Of a stretch of DNA of 64,000 nucleotides, positions 46,488 through 58,405 are shown in pieces; within the stretch, counting starts at the first letter, position 1; each line of letters begins with the position of its first letter. The stretch is from Theocolax elegans. Its lineage: Eukaryota > Arthropoda > Insecta > Hymenoptera > Cerocephalidae. The stretch lies in the NCBI GenBank assembly GCA_026168455.1, contig CM047426.1, forward strand, positions 68,105,342 through 68,169,341, given 5' to 3'. The notes beneath the pieces were generated by a model, which saw only the letters and a list, made by a program, of their open reading frames with translations, was not told the DNA's origin and searched no databases. The position numbers and the translations under genes were made by a program.

Positions 46488-47270
46488 AAGATTTCGTAAT
46501 TCGCAATCGTATTTATTCACGCATAATTAAGAAAATCGATGCCATAGATAATCCGTGATCAAATATTTGGCCAGATTTAAAGGAGAAATGACAAAACCAA
46601 TTTAAATACTACAAAATACACCAACATTAATTAAAAAAAAACTTTTTTTTCAGAATGTTATTGCAAATATAATAAATGCTCAAAAGAAAGGTAAAGAGAA
46701 TAGTTGTTGTTTAAATCAGTATTTGTTGAATAATACACGGTTTTTCAAATTATTGTTAATTTATCGAGTAAGTAACCTTGAGTCATCAAAATAAATTATA
46801 TATTATAGCTTCTTTGATAAACATAAATGTCTTACCATATAGTTTACACATGGCGGGATCTATATGGCGATCGTAAATGTATCAAAAAAGTAACAAATTG
46901 TAAATTTTCGTATATTTCAGGCGTTATTTGCCGATTATAAGGTAAATAAAAAATTTGTTTTACTAAAAAATTACTGGTTTAAAGTGCAACTATTCTCTTC
47001 GCTTTTCTTTACATTTTGAGTGTACATTATATTTTTTTGAGTATACATTATATTAGCGATAAAATTCTGAAAAAACTCGAGAACAAATTTTTTTCTCAAA
47101 TTTCGGTGTTTTTTGTTTACATTGGTCTTATCATTTTTGTTTTAAATCTGGCCAAAATTTTGACAGGGGATGCTGACAGTAGAAAATCTTACGTCAGAAT
47201 GTCTAGAAGCAAAGTTTTTTTTGTAACACGCACGAATTTCGCGTTTTTGCGTCCTAAAAATAGGGCTTAA
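46488..47270. mobile_element. Foldback element 11
   Basis: TTTGGCCAGATTTAAA at 46566 is matched by TTTAAATCTGGCCAAA near 47140, and AAGGTAAAGAGAATAGTTG near 46689 by its complement near 46985-47010. Centre near 46860, arms about 300 bp with moderate divergence. It adjoins foldback 10a and may have replaced its missing arm. A TA-type microsatellite (47412-47440) and GCGTGCGTGCG-rich sequence follow. Confidence 0.75.
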
Positions 47271-47452
47271 AGTATCTCTTTAGCAACCGGCGGGTGGAAA
47301 AGTACTTTAGCGCTGCCGAGATTCAACAAACTTATCTGCTCCCAAGATTTAGCGCAATGGTGCGTGCGTGCTTGCGCTTATGCGTGCGAGTGTGCGAGCG
47401 TGCGTGTGCATATAAATAATATATATATATATATATATATAAATATATAGAT

Positions 47453-48078
47453 TGTAACGGGGTGGGTACTGGGGAACGTAAGGCCCCCGGTTAGGCCCAA
47501 TAGGTCCCAACTTATCAACCTAAGTGACACTTTGATTCCCGTGCAATGCCATTAACAACGCCAAACACTTCGTTTGGCTTTAATCGTGTGTTGGGCCATA
47601 TGCGCAAAATTGCCAACTAGGATATACGCCGGAGAGGGCGGTATTCGTGGGATAGGACTATCACCGGGAAAATGTTAAGAACAATCGAGATGTTTCGTTA
47701 GTCGGCGTGAAAGATAACCTCGCCGAGTCAATTTATTAAATAAACAACCAAATAATAATAAATTAACATTAACAATTAAGGGGGAGTCGTACCGATGACT
47801 ACCCCCGAGGTCAGCGCGAAAACTATTCGTTAAAACTTATTAACGGTCGAGTAATAAGCAACTGATTCGGGAATGATCGGCTGCTTAACCTGATGGCGAC
47901 TACGTCACGCCGTGTGACGTATATACCTCTGACGTAGGGAGCTCTGACGTAGAAGCTGCCTACATCACGCACGTCTTCTCTCGTGAAGTGGCTCCCGCGA
48001 ATCACCGACCTATCTACCCGGGCGGGATTTGTCACGAGAGGGCGGAAAGAGAAACGCTTTCTCTCCTGGACCGTAACA
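47453..48078. mobile_element. LTR-like block, 626 bp
   Basis: Starts TGTAACGGGG and ends CCGTAACA, with an AT-rich centre (47735-47780). The start is shared with the block at 10547. The sequence on its right lacks a polypurine or polypyrimidine tract next to the boundary, so it is not clearly the LTR of the adjacent gypsy element. It may be a solo LTR of a different family. No target duplication seen. Confidence 0.4.
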
Positions 48079-48704
48079 GGAAAAGAATTTGGTCATAAAA
48101 ATATAAAGTATGACCATGAAAATGACTTTGAAGATAGTAGCGAAGATGACCAACACATTTCCCCTCCGAAGTGGTACAACATTTACCTGAAGTTTAATTT
48201 GCTAAACCACACCTTTACTGGGTCATTTAAGTGGAAAAAGTAAGAAAAACAGAAAATTGACCTTCACATGACTTTGCAGGGTCAACCGATCGAGATTTGA
48301 AAAAATGAATCAGAGGGATCGATAGAGAATTTAAAAACGAAGATTTAAAAAAAAATGTGCTCCATTTGCTTTAAAATTGACCGTTGCAGAGTAATTTGAA
48401 AAAAAATGTATCATTTTACGCCACTGTGCGGCGGGAACGGCCGCGCGTGATCTCCCCGTCCATTTCTCTTTCTCGATCCCCCCTCCCCAAACCGTATTAC
48501 ACACACCCACACTTCTCCGGTAAATACGATAAAAGAGACCGTTATGTCGGCCTGTATTGATACCGTGCGCGCGCTATGTCGGTACTGTCTGCTGGGCGTG
48601 CACGATTCTCGCGCGTTCGTGCGCGCGTCGCGACGTATATCCTCTTTCGCGTTGCTCATCTGGTCGATAACACGCTTACCGTTATACCCCCTTTCAGATT
48701 CCGC

Positions 48705-51530
48705 TTACTCTCTATGTGGACTCTGTCCCTCAAGGAATGGGAAAGAGGGAGTTCCCTTGCCAGGGGACTCGCTCGCATTATTATCTCTCGCAGGGGTGGA
48801 TTCGCTAGCTAAAGGCGGGTCGCACATCGTCTGTTGATCCCTCGGCGGTTGAGGTTGCTCACGTTGATCCTCATCAGTTGACTCAACATCAGTTTCGGGG
48901 ACGTATCTCTTCAGATGCTCGATGTGAGATACCTCTTGGTCCCCTTGATCATCTTGTATGACATATGTGTTCATGCCTTTCCTACTGATGATCAAATATG
49001 GCCCTGTGTACTTCGAAGCAAGCTTTGCCGAGATACCTTGTGCGCTGGACGAGAAGATCCGGTTGCGTTTCCACACTAGATTTCCTACCTTGAATTCCGC
49101 TGACCTTCGTCGTGAGTTGAAGATTTCGGCTTGCCGGGCCTTACTGGCAGCCAATTAACGATTTGCGTTCTCGTGCAGTCTTGGCAACTGTTTGATTTCT
49201 AATCCTGCAGTCTCCGGAACTCAAACTGTTGCTGGGCAAGCCGGTCTTGCTCTCTACAAGCTGTACTAGGCGCCTCGGGTTGGCGACCGTAGTTCAGCAT
49301 AGCCGGGCTCTATCCAGTAGAACTTTGCACCGCTGTGTTTAGTGCAAAGACTAACTCTGGCAGCTTGTCGTCCCAGTCGCTGTGCTTATCCTGGATATAC
49401 AACGCCACCATTGCCTTAAGGGTCCGAATGATACGCTCCCTTAGCTTCGAGGTATTCATCTACGAGCTTATTTTTAAACTCCGTCCTGTTGTCCGAATGA
49501 AATACTTCCGGGGTGCCGAACCGGTTAATCAGTCGTTCATGAAGCTCGCGGACTATAGTCTTTGCGTTAGCTTTTCTTATCGGGATTGCTCCAATCCAGC
49601 GCGTGAATAAATCCTGGAATACTAGGATGTATACGTATCCTCGGCTGAAGCGTGGAAGCGGGCCGGTGATATCTCCTGCTACCACCTGCCATGGTCTGTC
49701 CGATTGACGGTGACCCATTAACCCTGAAGGAGCATGTTGCTCGACCTTACATTGCTGGCACACTTGACATCACCTCATGGAATCCGCAACTTCTGTGTAG
49801 AACCTTGGCCAATAATAGTTTTCGGCTACGCGGGTGAATGTTTTTTCTCTTCCGGGATGGCCAGCTGAGAGGTCATCGTGACACTCTCTCAGAATAGAGT
49901 GACGATTCTCTACTGGTACGACCAGCTTCCATGCTTGCTCGTCATCCATCACTTCCTCTAATTCCTTGTCGGGGCGATAGATGTATAGATTTCCTCCGAC
50001 TAGTTTCCAGTCGGGTAAATCACGAGGTCTGTCGGAAACGTTCTTGATCCAGTCTAGGTACCAAGGATCCACAGTAGTTTGAGCCCACAACATCGCTGCT
50101 TCTGTAGGCTCGTCGTCTTCATACATGCGAGATAGGTCATCGGGAAGGTGATGCAGAGCTTCTTTCCTGTGCTCGACGAGAAAGTTATGAGCTTGAAGCT
50201 CTAGAGCCCATCTCGCTAGTCGGCTGGTTGGATTTCTCATATTACACCACCAGCGAAGACTACTGTGATCCGTTATCACTTTGAAGTGGTACCCTTCGAT
50301 GTAAGGTCTGAACTTATTAATAGCCCAGACCACAGCCAAGTATTCTCTCTCCGTAACGCTATAATTCTTTTCGGGTGATGTGAGAATGCGACTGGCAAAC
50401 TCAATGACTCTTTCCTCTCCGTCTATCTCCTGGACGAGCACGGCTCCTATGCCGGTATCGCTCGCGTCCGTGTGCAGGCTAAACAGTCTGTCTGCACTGG
50501 GACGTTGGAGAACTGGAGCAGTCATGATCAGGGCTTTCAGTTACTGAAATGCTTGCTCCTCTTCATCTAACCACTCATACACTTGGTTCTTCTTCGTGAG
50601 ATGGGTAAGCGGTTCGGCAATCGTGGCGTAATCCGGCATAAAACGCCGATACCACGACGCCATGCCGAGGAATTGTCGAAGCTGTTTTAGGTTCTTGGGA
50701 GCCGGATAAATCCTTATAGGCTCTGTCTTGGCTGTGTCGGGACGAATTCCATCCCTGTTGTCCAGCACGCCAAGATATCTAACCTCCTCTTGACAAAAGA
50801 CACACTTGTCTTTGTTTACTGTCAAGTTAGCTTCGGTCAGTCTTTTGAGCACCGTCTCGAGATACTTCTTGTGCCCTTCAAATGTCTCGGTGACTATAAT
50901 AATGTCATCGAGGTAAGAAAAGGCATTGGGCTCGAGATCAGGACCAATAACTTGGTCAATCATGCGTTGGAAGGTCGCGCCAGCGTATGCCAATCCGTAT
51001 GGCATCCGCTTAAACTGATAAAGTCGCATCCCCGGGACTGTGAAAGCTGTATGAGGGCGCGACTCCTTCTCGAGAGGTATTTGATGGTACGCTGAGTTCA
51101 TGTCCAGAGTACTAATGGACCGACATCTCTTCAGCATGCGCAAGATATCCTGCATGAACAGGAGGGGATAAGCATCTGGTTTCGTTAGCACATTGACTTT
51201 CCTAAATTCAATGCAAAACCGACGTGATCCGTTCTCCTTGCATACCATCACCACGGGGCTTGAGCAACCGTTGTCCGAAGGTTCTATGATCTCTAAATCT
51301 CCTCCTCGATCTTCTCCGACACCGGGTAATACTTCTGCTTTATCGGACGAGCTGATCCCACATCTATCGAGTGTTCGATGAGCTGAGTTCGCCCCATCTT
51401 GGGAGAAGTATTGGACAGCACTTTGCTTACCAACTCCCGCAGCTCTTCTCCTTCCGCCTCGATTGCGTCCGCTATCCCAGCGGACAAGAGGGTGGCCATA
51501 CTTCCTATGCCAGCCACTTCGAGGTGGATC
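48705..51530 (-). pseudogene. pol: gypsy 1 pol: RT, RNase H, integrase
   Basis: The N-terminal linker (51293-51517) is in one frame. A shift near 51300 leads to the main frame, which then holds RT (SPVVMVCKENGS..., YLDDIIIV catalytic box near 50910), a TAA near 50538, RNase H (HTDASDTGIGAVL, TEREYLAVVWA, ITDHSSL) and the integrase HHCC start (HPGREKTF), a TGA near 49767, then the integrase core with AGDITGP and SDNRTEF (two Asp). A small deletion near 49440 shifts the frame before ERIIRTLK, which carries the catalytic Glu. The C-terminal region (48705-49154) has the LVWKRN...KYTGPYLI linker seen in gypsy integrases. The protease Asp-Ser/Thr-Gly box is not recognisable. Confidence 0.88.
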
Positions 51531-53606
51531 TACTGCTTGCTGTCCTCGAAGAACAGGCAATTGCTATCTGGATCCAGTACGGTTCTGAATGCTCGTACGA
51601 AGTTTACTCCTACGTAGCATTCGGCATTAAGATTTGGTATGACCACTACTCTTATTTCACGTGTCTCATTTCCGACAGTCCAGACTCCTTGGGACCGTTC
51701 CTCCTTTTGAGGCCCATGGACCCCTTTGGCGTTTCCCGAGCACACCGGACAGTACCTGCGGGAATAACCAATCTTCCCGCAGCTACCGCAGGTAAGAGGC
51801 TTAGTCGGGTCGAAGGTTGAGCCCATTCGGTTCTTCGGCTGCTCCTTCCCTTTTTCCCTCTGTGGACTAGCACTATTATTTTCCTGTCTTTGTTCGAAGC
51901 TCTTGCTCGGGCCATTAAGCTTGCCGAACCTCATACTTTTCGGAGATCGGTTCGCCGGCGAGCCTTTCTTCGGAGAGCCGGACCTTGGGCTTCTCCTAGG
52001 GGACTGCCGAGCCGTCGACGACAATTGTGTAACGATGGGCCGCAGCACATCCTCCAGCATCTTGGCAATGCGGTAGATGACGTCAGGCTCGCTTGGTTTG
52101 GCTGAGGTTACCTCAGCAGCCGCTACCTTAGCCTTTGGAGAACCCTTTTTCCGCTTCGGCTTATACGCCATTTCGGGAAGCAGAGACCCTTCCTCCGTAG
52201 GTGGTGGACGATAGACTTTCTCTCCTTCTATCGTCTTCTCCGCTTCCGTGGCGAGGTCCAGCATCTGTTCGATTGAGCTCACTTCCGCTCTCTTGAACAG
52301 CCGTTCAAGCTGTGGCAGCATGTTCCGATACAAATGATCGAGCTGCTGTGCTTTAGTCGGTGTAGGGACTGTCTTTCGCATTATTGCGATGGAGCACGTA
52401 ATATACATTCCTCTGCTGGAAACGTTGACTCATTCCGTACAAACGTTTGGCCGAAGGCACGAAATCTTGCCAGGAGTGTCACTTATGTTTCTCATTCTGG
52501 TACCACGTGGCGGCAGTGTCGGTCAGCAGTTCCGAGAGTGAGGGCAGTAACTTATTTTCTGACAGGTTTGCCAGGATCCTGCAATCCTCGATCGTGGTTA
52601 GGAAGGCGTCAATGCTCTGGCTCTTGTCGCCAGAGAACTTGACCTGCCACTTCCTAACAATGCCGCCAACGTCGATGACATACAGTAGCTTGGTGTTGAA
52701 AATGTCCAGCTGTTGTTTGGCGAGCAGCGCGCTTGCGGAATCCTCTGAGATTCGCGCGCATTCCCCTCCCCCTTCCAAACTCCATCAGACTTTGTCTGAT
52801 GGGCGCTTGTGCATTGTTACTTGCCATTTACTTGCGCCTCACTTATTTCGCTCACGTCAGGACCATGACACGCATATGTGTCCTGAAATTGCACATGGTG
52901 TGATTGGTTGACACCGTCCAATCTCGTGCTGTGAGCGGTTTGAGTGCGCTCGGATATTAGCTTATCCACCTTCTTCGTAAGTTCATTAACTTTTTGGATA
53001 AGCTTCACCAAGGTCTGGGAGAACGATCGAGGGATTCTAAAAGTGTTTCCCTCGTCAGAGACCAATGCTAGCCATTTTTCCCCTCGTTCGGGTTATGGCT
53101 CTGAGTTGGTCGACGTCCTCGAAATCCTGCACCATCTTATGCAGGTTGTCCTTATCCACAGCGTTCTCCCGCAGTACCAGATATATTTCCTGATCTGGAC
53201 TAGGTTCATCAGACGCCTCGTCCGGATGTTCTCCTAGCATCTGCAGCCACCTATTTCTCCGTTGTAGACGGCTGCAAACTGCTGTGGCTTCATCCTCCAC
53301 CTGGTTAAACTCCTGAGCCGAATAGTTCTCTAATAGCCACTGGTGGAGTCGCTCGGCTTTCCTATATACCGATCCTGTCGATTTTAGATTTAAGGCGTCT
53401 AGGTGTAGTTCATTTTGCTCCCGGGTGAGCGTCTCAATCCATGCGTCAATCTGACTATCGACGTCTTTCTGCTGAGCGGCCATCTTCAGTTGAAGCGTCG
53501 ATTGTACCTTTAACAATATATAGCCTCGTTGGCTCGACGCACTATGTGTGTGCAAGGTTATGTGTTGTCGATTATTTAAATTTGGCGTTACTTGCCAAAT
53601 GTCCAA
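51530..53606 (-). pseudogene. gag: gypsy 1 gag
   Basis: The gag region is broken over at least four open segments in two frames (53055-53606, 52817-53065, 52479-52778, 51530-52408). Visible features are an N-terminal segment with heptad-like KVNELTKKVDKLISE, a capsid-like piece with TAATWYQNEK (typical of gypsy capsid), a basic Ser/Pro/Arg-rich stretch, and one zinc knuckle near 51790-51840 reading CGSCGKIGYSRRYCPVC, where Tyr replaces the usual His. Gag would form the particle that packages element RNA. Frame changes make it defective. Confidence 0.85.
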
Positions 53607-54317
53607 TCCGCATAACTGGGTTTTGCTTCTACCTAAGCTAACCGCTAAAACACAAAACCGGATGCTGAAAGTAAGTCCTGTCTTACTTTAACCAAGGGAG
53701 CACTACAGAGTTTAAATTATTTTTAACAAATTTACTATTAAATTTTCGATAAACTACTGCCTGGCTCTTACCTTGCGCTAACTTAACGGTACTATATAAT
53801 AAGTAATAGATAAATCAATAAATAAATTAATTAAATAATTAAAGTTACCGCGCTCTTGACCTTTCAAAAAAATATAACCTATAATACAATTTGTAAAGGT
53901 CTGAGCCAGGTTATAAGCTTCCTGTTTTGTGCCAGCAATAACCAGTTAAACCATGCATACACTTACAAATAATTAATTTTTACCAATTAATTGCCACCAG
54001 GTAATGTCGCGCTGTGTTCTTTCGTTCCTCTAGGTGGCGCTAGTTACTTGGTTTAGTCCAAACTATCTAATTTCCAAGTAACACTGGTCGGTCTATCGAT
54101 TCCGTTCAAAAATCCACGAAATTTCATATTAGTGTGACCTGTTTCTAGTGGCGCCACCTATGTTCGACTAGGAACCAATTTCCTGTGTCTACTACTAAGT
54201 AGTCGAGACAAGAAAAATAAAAACAATTTTATTTGTTATAAAAATTTTTTTTATTTGTTTATAACAATTCTATTTGTTAATAAACAAATCCCGTCTTGAG
54301 AGGGAACGAAAGAGTAC

Positions 54318-54531
54318 CGGAATATACTTCACAATTTTGAAACGCGACTGCTGACCTCGTTACTGTTCGCGAGTTATCAAATTGTTAATTAACAATATTA
54401 TTAACAATTAAACAACTATATCGTGATTGTTGATTTTTCCAAAGTCCTTTGTCCCAAATTCACACGTATTAGACGCTAGTTGTAACGAGGTCAGCTATCT
54501 CGTTTCGAAATTGTGAAGTATATTCCGGTAT
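54318..54531. repeat. Inverted repeat, about 50-bp arms
   Basis: ACCGGAATATACTTCACAAT...GCTGACCTCGTTAC on the left is matched by its complement at 54482-54530. The 115-bp spacer is AT-rich. It could be a small MITE or part of the gypsy 5' LTR. Confidence 0.75.
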
Positions 54532-54569
54532 ATATATTCCAATATATATACTATATATGTATAATTTTA

Positions 54570-54742
54570 AATATCGGGGTTTATGGTGCCCATGACAGAG
54601 AGGGAAGATATATACTTTAGTACGAGAAAGAGAGACGTTCGGGTTATGACGCTGGGGCTCCATAACCCGCCCACCCCCAACCAGTGGTGGGAAGCAGACA
54701 GAAGATACAAATTTAACATGTCGGGCGTCATAAACCCCTATT
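54570..54742. mobile_element. Short MITE with GGGGTTTATG ends
   Basis: CGGGGTTTATGGTGCCCATG at the left is paired by CATGTCGGGCGTCATAAACC at the right. About 170 bp, no ORF. Confidence 0.7.
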
Positions 54743-54766
54743 GGGAAGTTTATATATTACTTATAT

Positions 54767-55799
54767 TGTCACGCCGCACTGGTGACCAGGGTGCGGGACT
54801 GCTCAATAAATACGCGGGGAGCTTAGAAAACTAGTGATTAAATTTATTTAAAAAAATAACCGCACGGGTCGCTTGCTAATCTCAAATAATTAATTAGTGT
54901 AAAGCAATCACTTAGCGTAGCGCAGGGGAAAGAGGGGAAACGCGGGAGAGACTCAAAACAGTAAGATGACGGGGAATAATACGCGCACACACACGCGGGC
55001 GGACCGGGAATTCGCGACCAATTGAAGAAAGGGGGAAAGTGCACCATACGCACTCACGTTTCAAAACTGCAGCCGATTGATAATTCTTCTCGCTTGCCAC
55101 GCTCTGCTCACATACCAGGATTTAACAAGGAATCGCAATAACAGCCAGTGAAATCCTGAATTTACGACGCGACCACACACTCTCGATCGTAGTTCACGGA
55201 GCTCTATTCTCCGTCGGCACTCAGCTCGTCTCGTCCGTGTGCGCATGCGCCTTGCACTGCTATCGGTACGAAGCGAGAATTCGTCCGTGCGATCGGCCGT
55301 CTTCGAACGACTGCGTCTCTTCCAGCTGTCAAGAAGACGATTCAACCGACTACTGCCGACGTAGTGGATCTCCTCCGACGCTGGCCTGCCGTGGGATTGA
55401 CCTGGAGCTCCCGAGGAATAGTTACATGTAAGTCGATAAGCCGTAGGAGTTAATTATTCTGTTTATTTTATATATTTTTTATATGTGTTTATTTTATTTA
55501 AAGTTTGCAAGGTTAGTGTTCCCCTACCTGCTGTCACTCCTAAAGTTTTGTACCCGATGCAGATTATTCAGCTAGCTACTTCTTTGTTGGATTGTCCTGG
55601 TGCTGGATGATTGCGGGGAATCGGGGAAGGGATGTGGATTGTTTATTCATAGTAGTTAGGGTGCTGGGTAGGTTATGGTAGGTATGTGTGTATGTACGGT
55701 ATCCGGGTAGGTAGTTTTACTAAGGGGGAAAGGCTACGCTAATGCCTTTTTACTATCTCTTTTTACCTTTTGTGGCAGGTGTTAAATCACCTTGTCACA
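54767..55799. mobile_element. LTR-like block, about 1.03 kb
   Basis: Starts TGTCACGCCGC and ends ACCTTGTCACA, so it is bounded by TGTCAC text at both ends (TG...CA termini). It is GC-rich with an AT-rich patch at 54838-54895 and another in the last third. No coding sequence with domains. It contains a splice-donor-like ACATGTAAGTCG at about 55426. I interpret it as a solo LTR; the family is unknown and no target duplication is evident. Confidence 0.4.
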
Positions 55800-56465
55800 A
55801 AATATATATATTATTTATGTATATAGTATTATTTTATTTAAAGAGCATAAAAAGAGAGTAAATACTTTTTATTAGTTATACAGAAATTAATTTTGCACAA
55901 ATGAATTATTATTACTCTACGAAATTGTTTATCTACTGATGTAAAGTACGGATAGGATAGACAATGTTCATTTAGAGAGAATAAAAAAAAAAGAAGTTTC
56001 CTTTTTATCAGTTTTGAGGTAATTAATAAAAACTTTTTATAGAGTTTAAGCCAAATACACAAAGGTTTAATTAAAAAAAATAAAATGTATGGTAAAAAAT
56101 ACTTGTAGATTATTCCGCTTTGATTTCAGTACTTTCCATTGCAGAAACTTTTTATGGAGTTTAAGCAAAATATAAGTAGAAATAGGATGGGACTAATAAT
56201 TAAAGATTTTTTTGTCAGATACCATTTTTGAAAGTGTGATTGGAAACCATACTTGCAAATGTTGACACCTTCGTAGAAGGTGTTTTATATAAAGTACTGT
56301 CTAGAGGCACAAATTCAATGTAGAATATTTAATAATGAATAACAAAATTACGGAAAGTGAAATTTTAATAAATTAATAAATAATTTCTGTTTATATCTAT
56401 AAAATACTTGCCGTTGCTAATTTGATTTCAATAATTTCAATTGCAGAAACTTTTTATGGAGCTTA
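55800..56465. other. AT-rich spacer with short repeated motif
   Basis: No gene. TTGCAGAAACTTTTTATGGA occurs twice (about 56141 and 56443), about 300 bp apart, with CTTTTTATAGAGTTTAAGC-like variants near 56033. This is a degenerate repeat. Confidence 0.5.
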
Positions 56466-56469
56466 ATAT

Positions 56470-56502
56470 TATACACACAAATATATATATATATATACAC
56501 AC

Positions 56503-56537
<35 letters not shown>
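56470..56537. repeat. (TA)n(CA)n microsatellite at foldback junction
   Basis: Two TA runs separated by ACACACACA. It ends exactly where foldback 10b begins. Confidence 0.92.
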
Positions 56538-56540
<3 letters not shown>

Positions 56541-56653
56541 GTCGTTCTCTGTGACATCGAAGATGAAAAAAATAAATTTTGCTATAACTGTGTGAATATG
56601 TTTTAGAGGTATCCAGTAGTTCTCCTGAATTTTTTCAGATTTTTTCGGGGCCA

Positions 56654-56854
56654 TTATTTTAAGGTACACAGAGTCAAAGTTGAGATTTTAGCACTTTTTT
56701 GCATTATATGCCAATTTTCATGAATTTGTAGCTCCCAGGGGATGCATTTTTCACTAAAAACATAAATATGACTTTTGTTGTAAAATTTTCTGAACTTTTC
56801 ATTAAAAATACTTTTAAAGACATAAATGTATGCTGTCACACTCTTGTAAGCCAT
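56654..56854 (-). CDS. Conserved small open frame in foldback 10 arm, unknown
   Basis: Begins MAYKSVTAYIYVFKSIFNE and runs 66 codons. The same frame is open in the 45571-45762 copy, with few residue changes over its first 56 or so codons, and its first 25 codons recur in the right arm of this element (58330-58405). This shared frame is the only hint of coding capacity in the family; it could be a fragment of a protein or chance retention in young copies. I do not recognise the family. Confidence 0.3.
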   Translation of the reverse strand: MAYKSVTAYIYVFKSIFNEKFRKFYNKSHIYVFSEKCIPWELQIHENWHIMQKSAKISTLTLCTLK

Positions 56855-57430
56855 TTAAACCTTAAATAGTGAAAATCTGCGATTCTGCTCCGGACTATGG
56901 TAACCTAATAATGTCTAGAAGATGTCTTTTTATAGTCAGAAACTGCCTATAAATTTCCAGAGTGGGTCTAAATCATTAAGATCACTTATGGTCAAAATAT
57001 CTGGGAAAAGTGCCCGAAATATTAATATAAATATAAATTTGTTGTCTTATAACGATGAATCTAATAGCATGATCATTGCAAAAAAATTTATGCACTCACC
57101 TTAGAGTGGTAGAAAAGTATCTCCACTTGTTTCAGTATCCATTTAATCTCCTGCAAGTTGCTAAAAATACAAATATTATTACACAATTATAAAAAATTAA
57201 TTTTAAATGCTGACATTTATAATGCTGAATTTTTAGTTTTACAACCTTTACAAGAATTATAATACTACTCTGAAGGATTACTATAAATATGTAAACATTA
57301 TACGTATTTAATACAAAAAATATATAAACAAATCAGATCTGAGATTATAATGAGGAATATGATTACGTTACAGTGACAAGATTGTAAAATTCAAACAATG
57401 TACTGCTGAATAATAATAATAATGTTGATA

Positions 57431-57874
57431 ACCGACGCGGTGGCGGAGTGGCGGAGACGCACCTCGGCCGGTCACGGAAGTTAAGCAGTATTAAGCACGG
57501 TACTTAAGTGGATGGGTGACGCTCTCGGTCGCTTGGCTTTCGTGGCGGGTTAGGTGTTTTTTCACACTTCACAACGTGAGCGGGAGGTGTGAAACATTCG
57601 GTTTCGGTGTCAAGGCCTACGCAATGTGACTTTGACACCCAAAAAGAATGTTTCGAATACACCGGCCATTTCGGGTGAGGTTTTCCCTGCTTCAGAGGTT
57701 TCCCTCATCCACGGGCATAACCCCCGGCGAATGCGAGATGGTGGAGTTTTTAAGAGAGGGATAAAAGCACCCACACATAGGTGGTAGGTGGATACCGTTA
57801 AAGTCCCCCAGGGGATAAACGGTAGGAAGTGCCAGGAAAAAAAGAGGGCACAAAATCAAGAATAAAAAAAAAAT
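57431..57874 (+). mobile_element. 5S rRNA-derived SINE (SINE3-type) with target duplication
   Basis: The head at 57455-57530 follows 5S rRNA closely: CTCGGCCGGTCACGGAAGTT then AAGCAG (5S box A region) and GTACTTAAGTGGATGGGTGA (box C region). These are internal Pol III promoter elements of 5S genes. A unique body of about 300 bp follows, ending in an A-rich/(ATA)n tail. The sequence AATAATAATGTTGATA is present immediately before 57431 and again after the tail (to 57896), a target duplication of about 16-20 bp. No protein is encoded; mobility would depend on LINE enzyme. Confidence 0.9.
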
Positions 57875-58405
57875 AATAATAATAATAATGTTGATACTTT
57901 TATAGTAATCCTTCAGATTACTATCATAATTCTTCATGTGATTGTAAAATTGAAAGTCCAGCATTATAAATGTTTAAAAATTAAATTTTTTATAATTGTA
58001 TAATAATATTTCTATTTTTAGCAGCTTAAAGGGGATAAGATGGATACTGCAACAAGTGGAGATACTTTTCTACCACTCCAAGGTAAGTGCATAAATTTTT
58101 ATGCAATGATCATGCTAATAGATTCATCGTTATAAGACAACAAATATACATTTCTAATAATATTTCGGGTACTTTTCCCAGATATTTTGACCATAAGTGA
58201 TCTTAATGATTTAGACCCACTCTGGAAATTTATAGGCAGTTTCTGACTATAAAAAGACATCTTTTAGACAGTATTAGGTTACCAGAGTCCGGAGCAGAAT
58301 TGCTGATTTTCACTATTTAAGGTTTAAATGGCTTACAAGAGTGTGACAGCATACATTTATGTCTTTAAAAGTATTTTTAATGAAAAGTTCAGAAAATTTT
58401 ATATA

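Larger units (their letters stand above)
48462..54170 (-). mobile_element. Ty3/gypsy element 1, defective
   Basis: Minus-strand gag-pol order from 53606 down to about 48705, followed by a polypyrimidine stretch on the plus strand (48462-48487, CCCCCCTCCCC), which is a polypurine tract on the element strand. A candidate primer-binding site TGGCGCCAC lies on the minus strand near 54150-54160. If both are right, LTRs should lie left of 48462 and right of about 54165, but I could not match the two flanks to each other. No envelope gene is visible, so this is retrotransposon-like. Confidence 0.8.
56538..58405. mobile_element. Foldback element 10b with nested 5S-SINE
   Basis: Left arm 56538-57430, right arm about 57875-58405, in opposite orientation. 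Pairs include CTGGGAAAAGTGCCCGAAAT/complement at 57001 and 58165, CAGAAACTGCCTATAAATTT/complement at 56937 and 58225, and AAGTATCTCCACTTGTT/complement. The right arm is missing its outermost 240 bp, cut by the LINE fragment at 58406. The centre is interrupted by a 5S-derived SINE. Together with 45446-46487 this defines a family of originally about 1.4 kb or more. Confidence 0.88.

Noticed and set aside
51371..51820. 149-codon plus-strand frame, and other plus-strand frames at 48.5-53.6 kb
   Set aside because: Antisense to gypsy gag-pol.
47453..54160. Pairing the 47453-48078 block with a right-hand LTR of gypsy 1
   Set aside because: No matching sequence found right of 53600, and the polypurine tract lies about 400 bp away from its boundary.
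57431..57560. A functional 5S rRNA gene
   Set aside because: Only the internal promoter region is conserved; the ends differ, a non-5S body and A-rich tail follow, and target duplications flank it, so it is a SINE.
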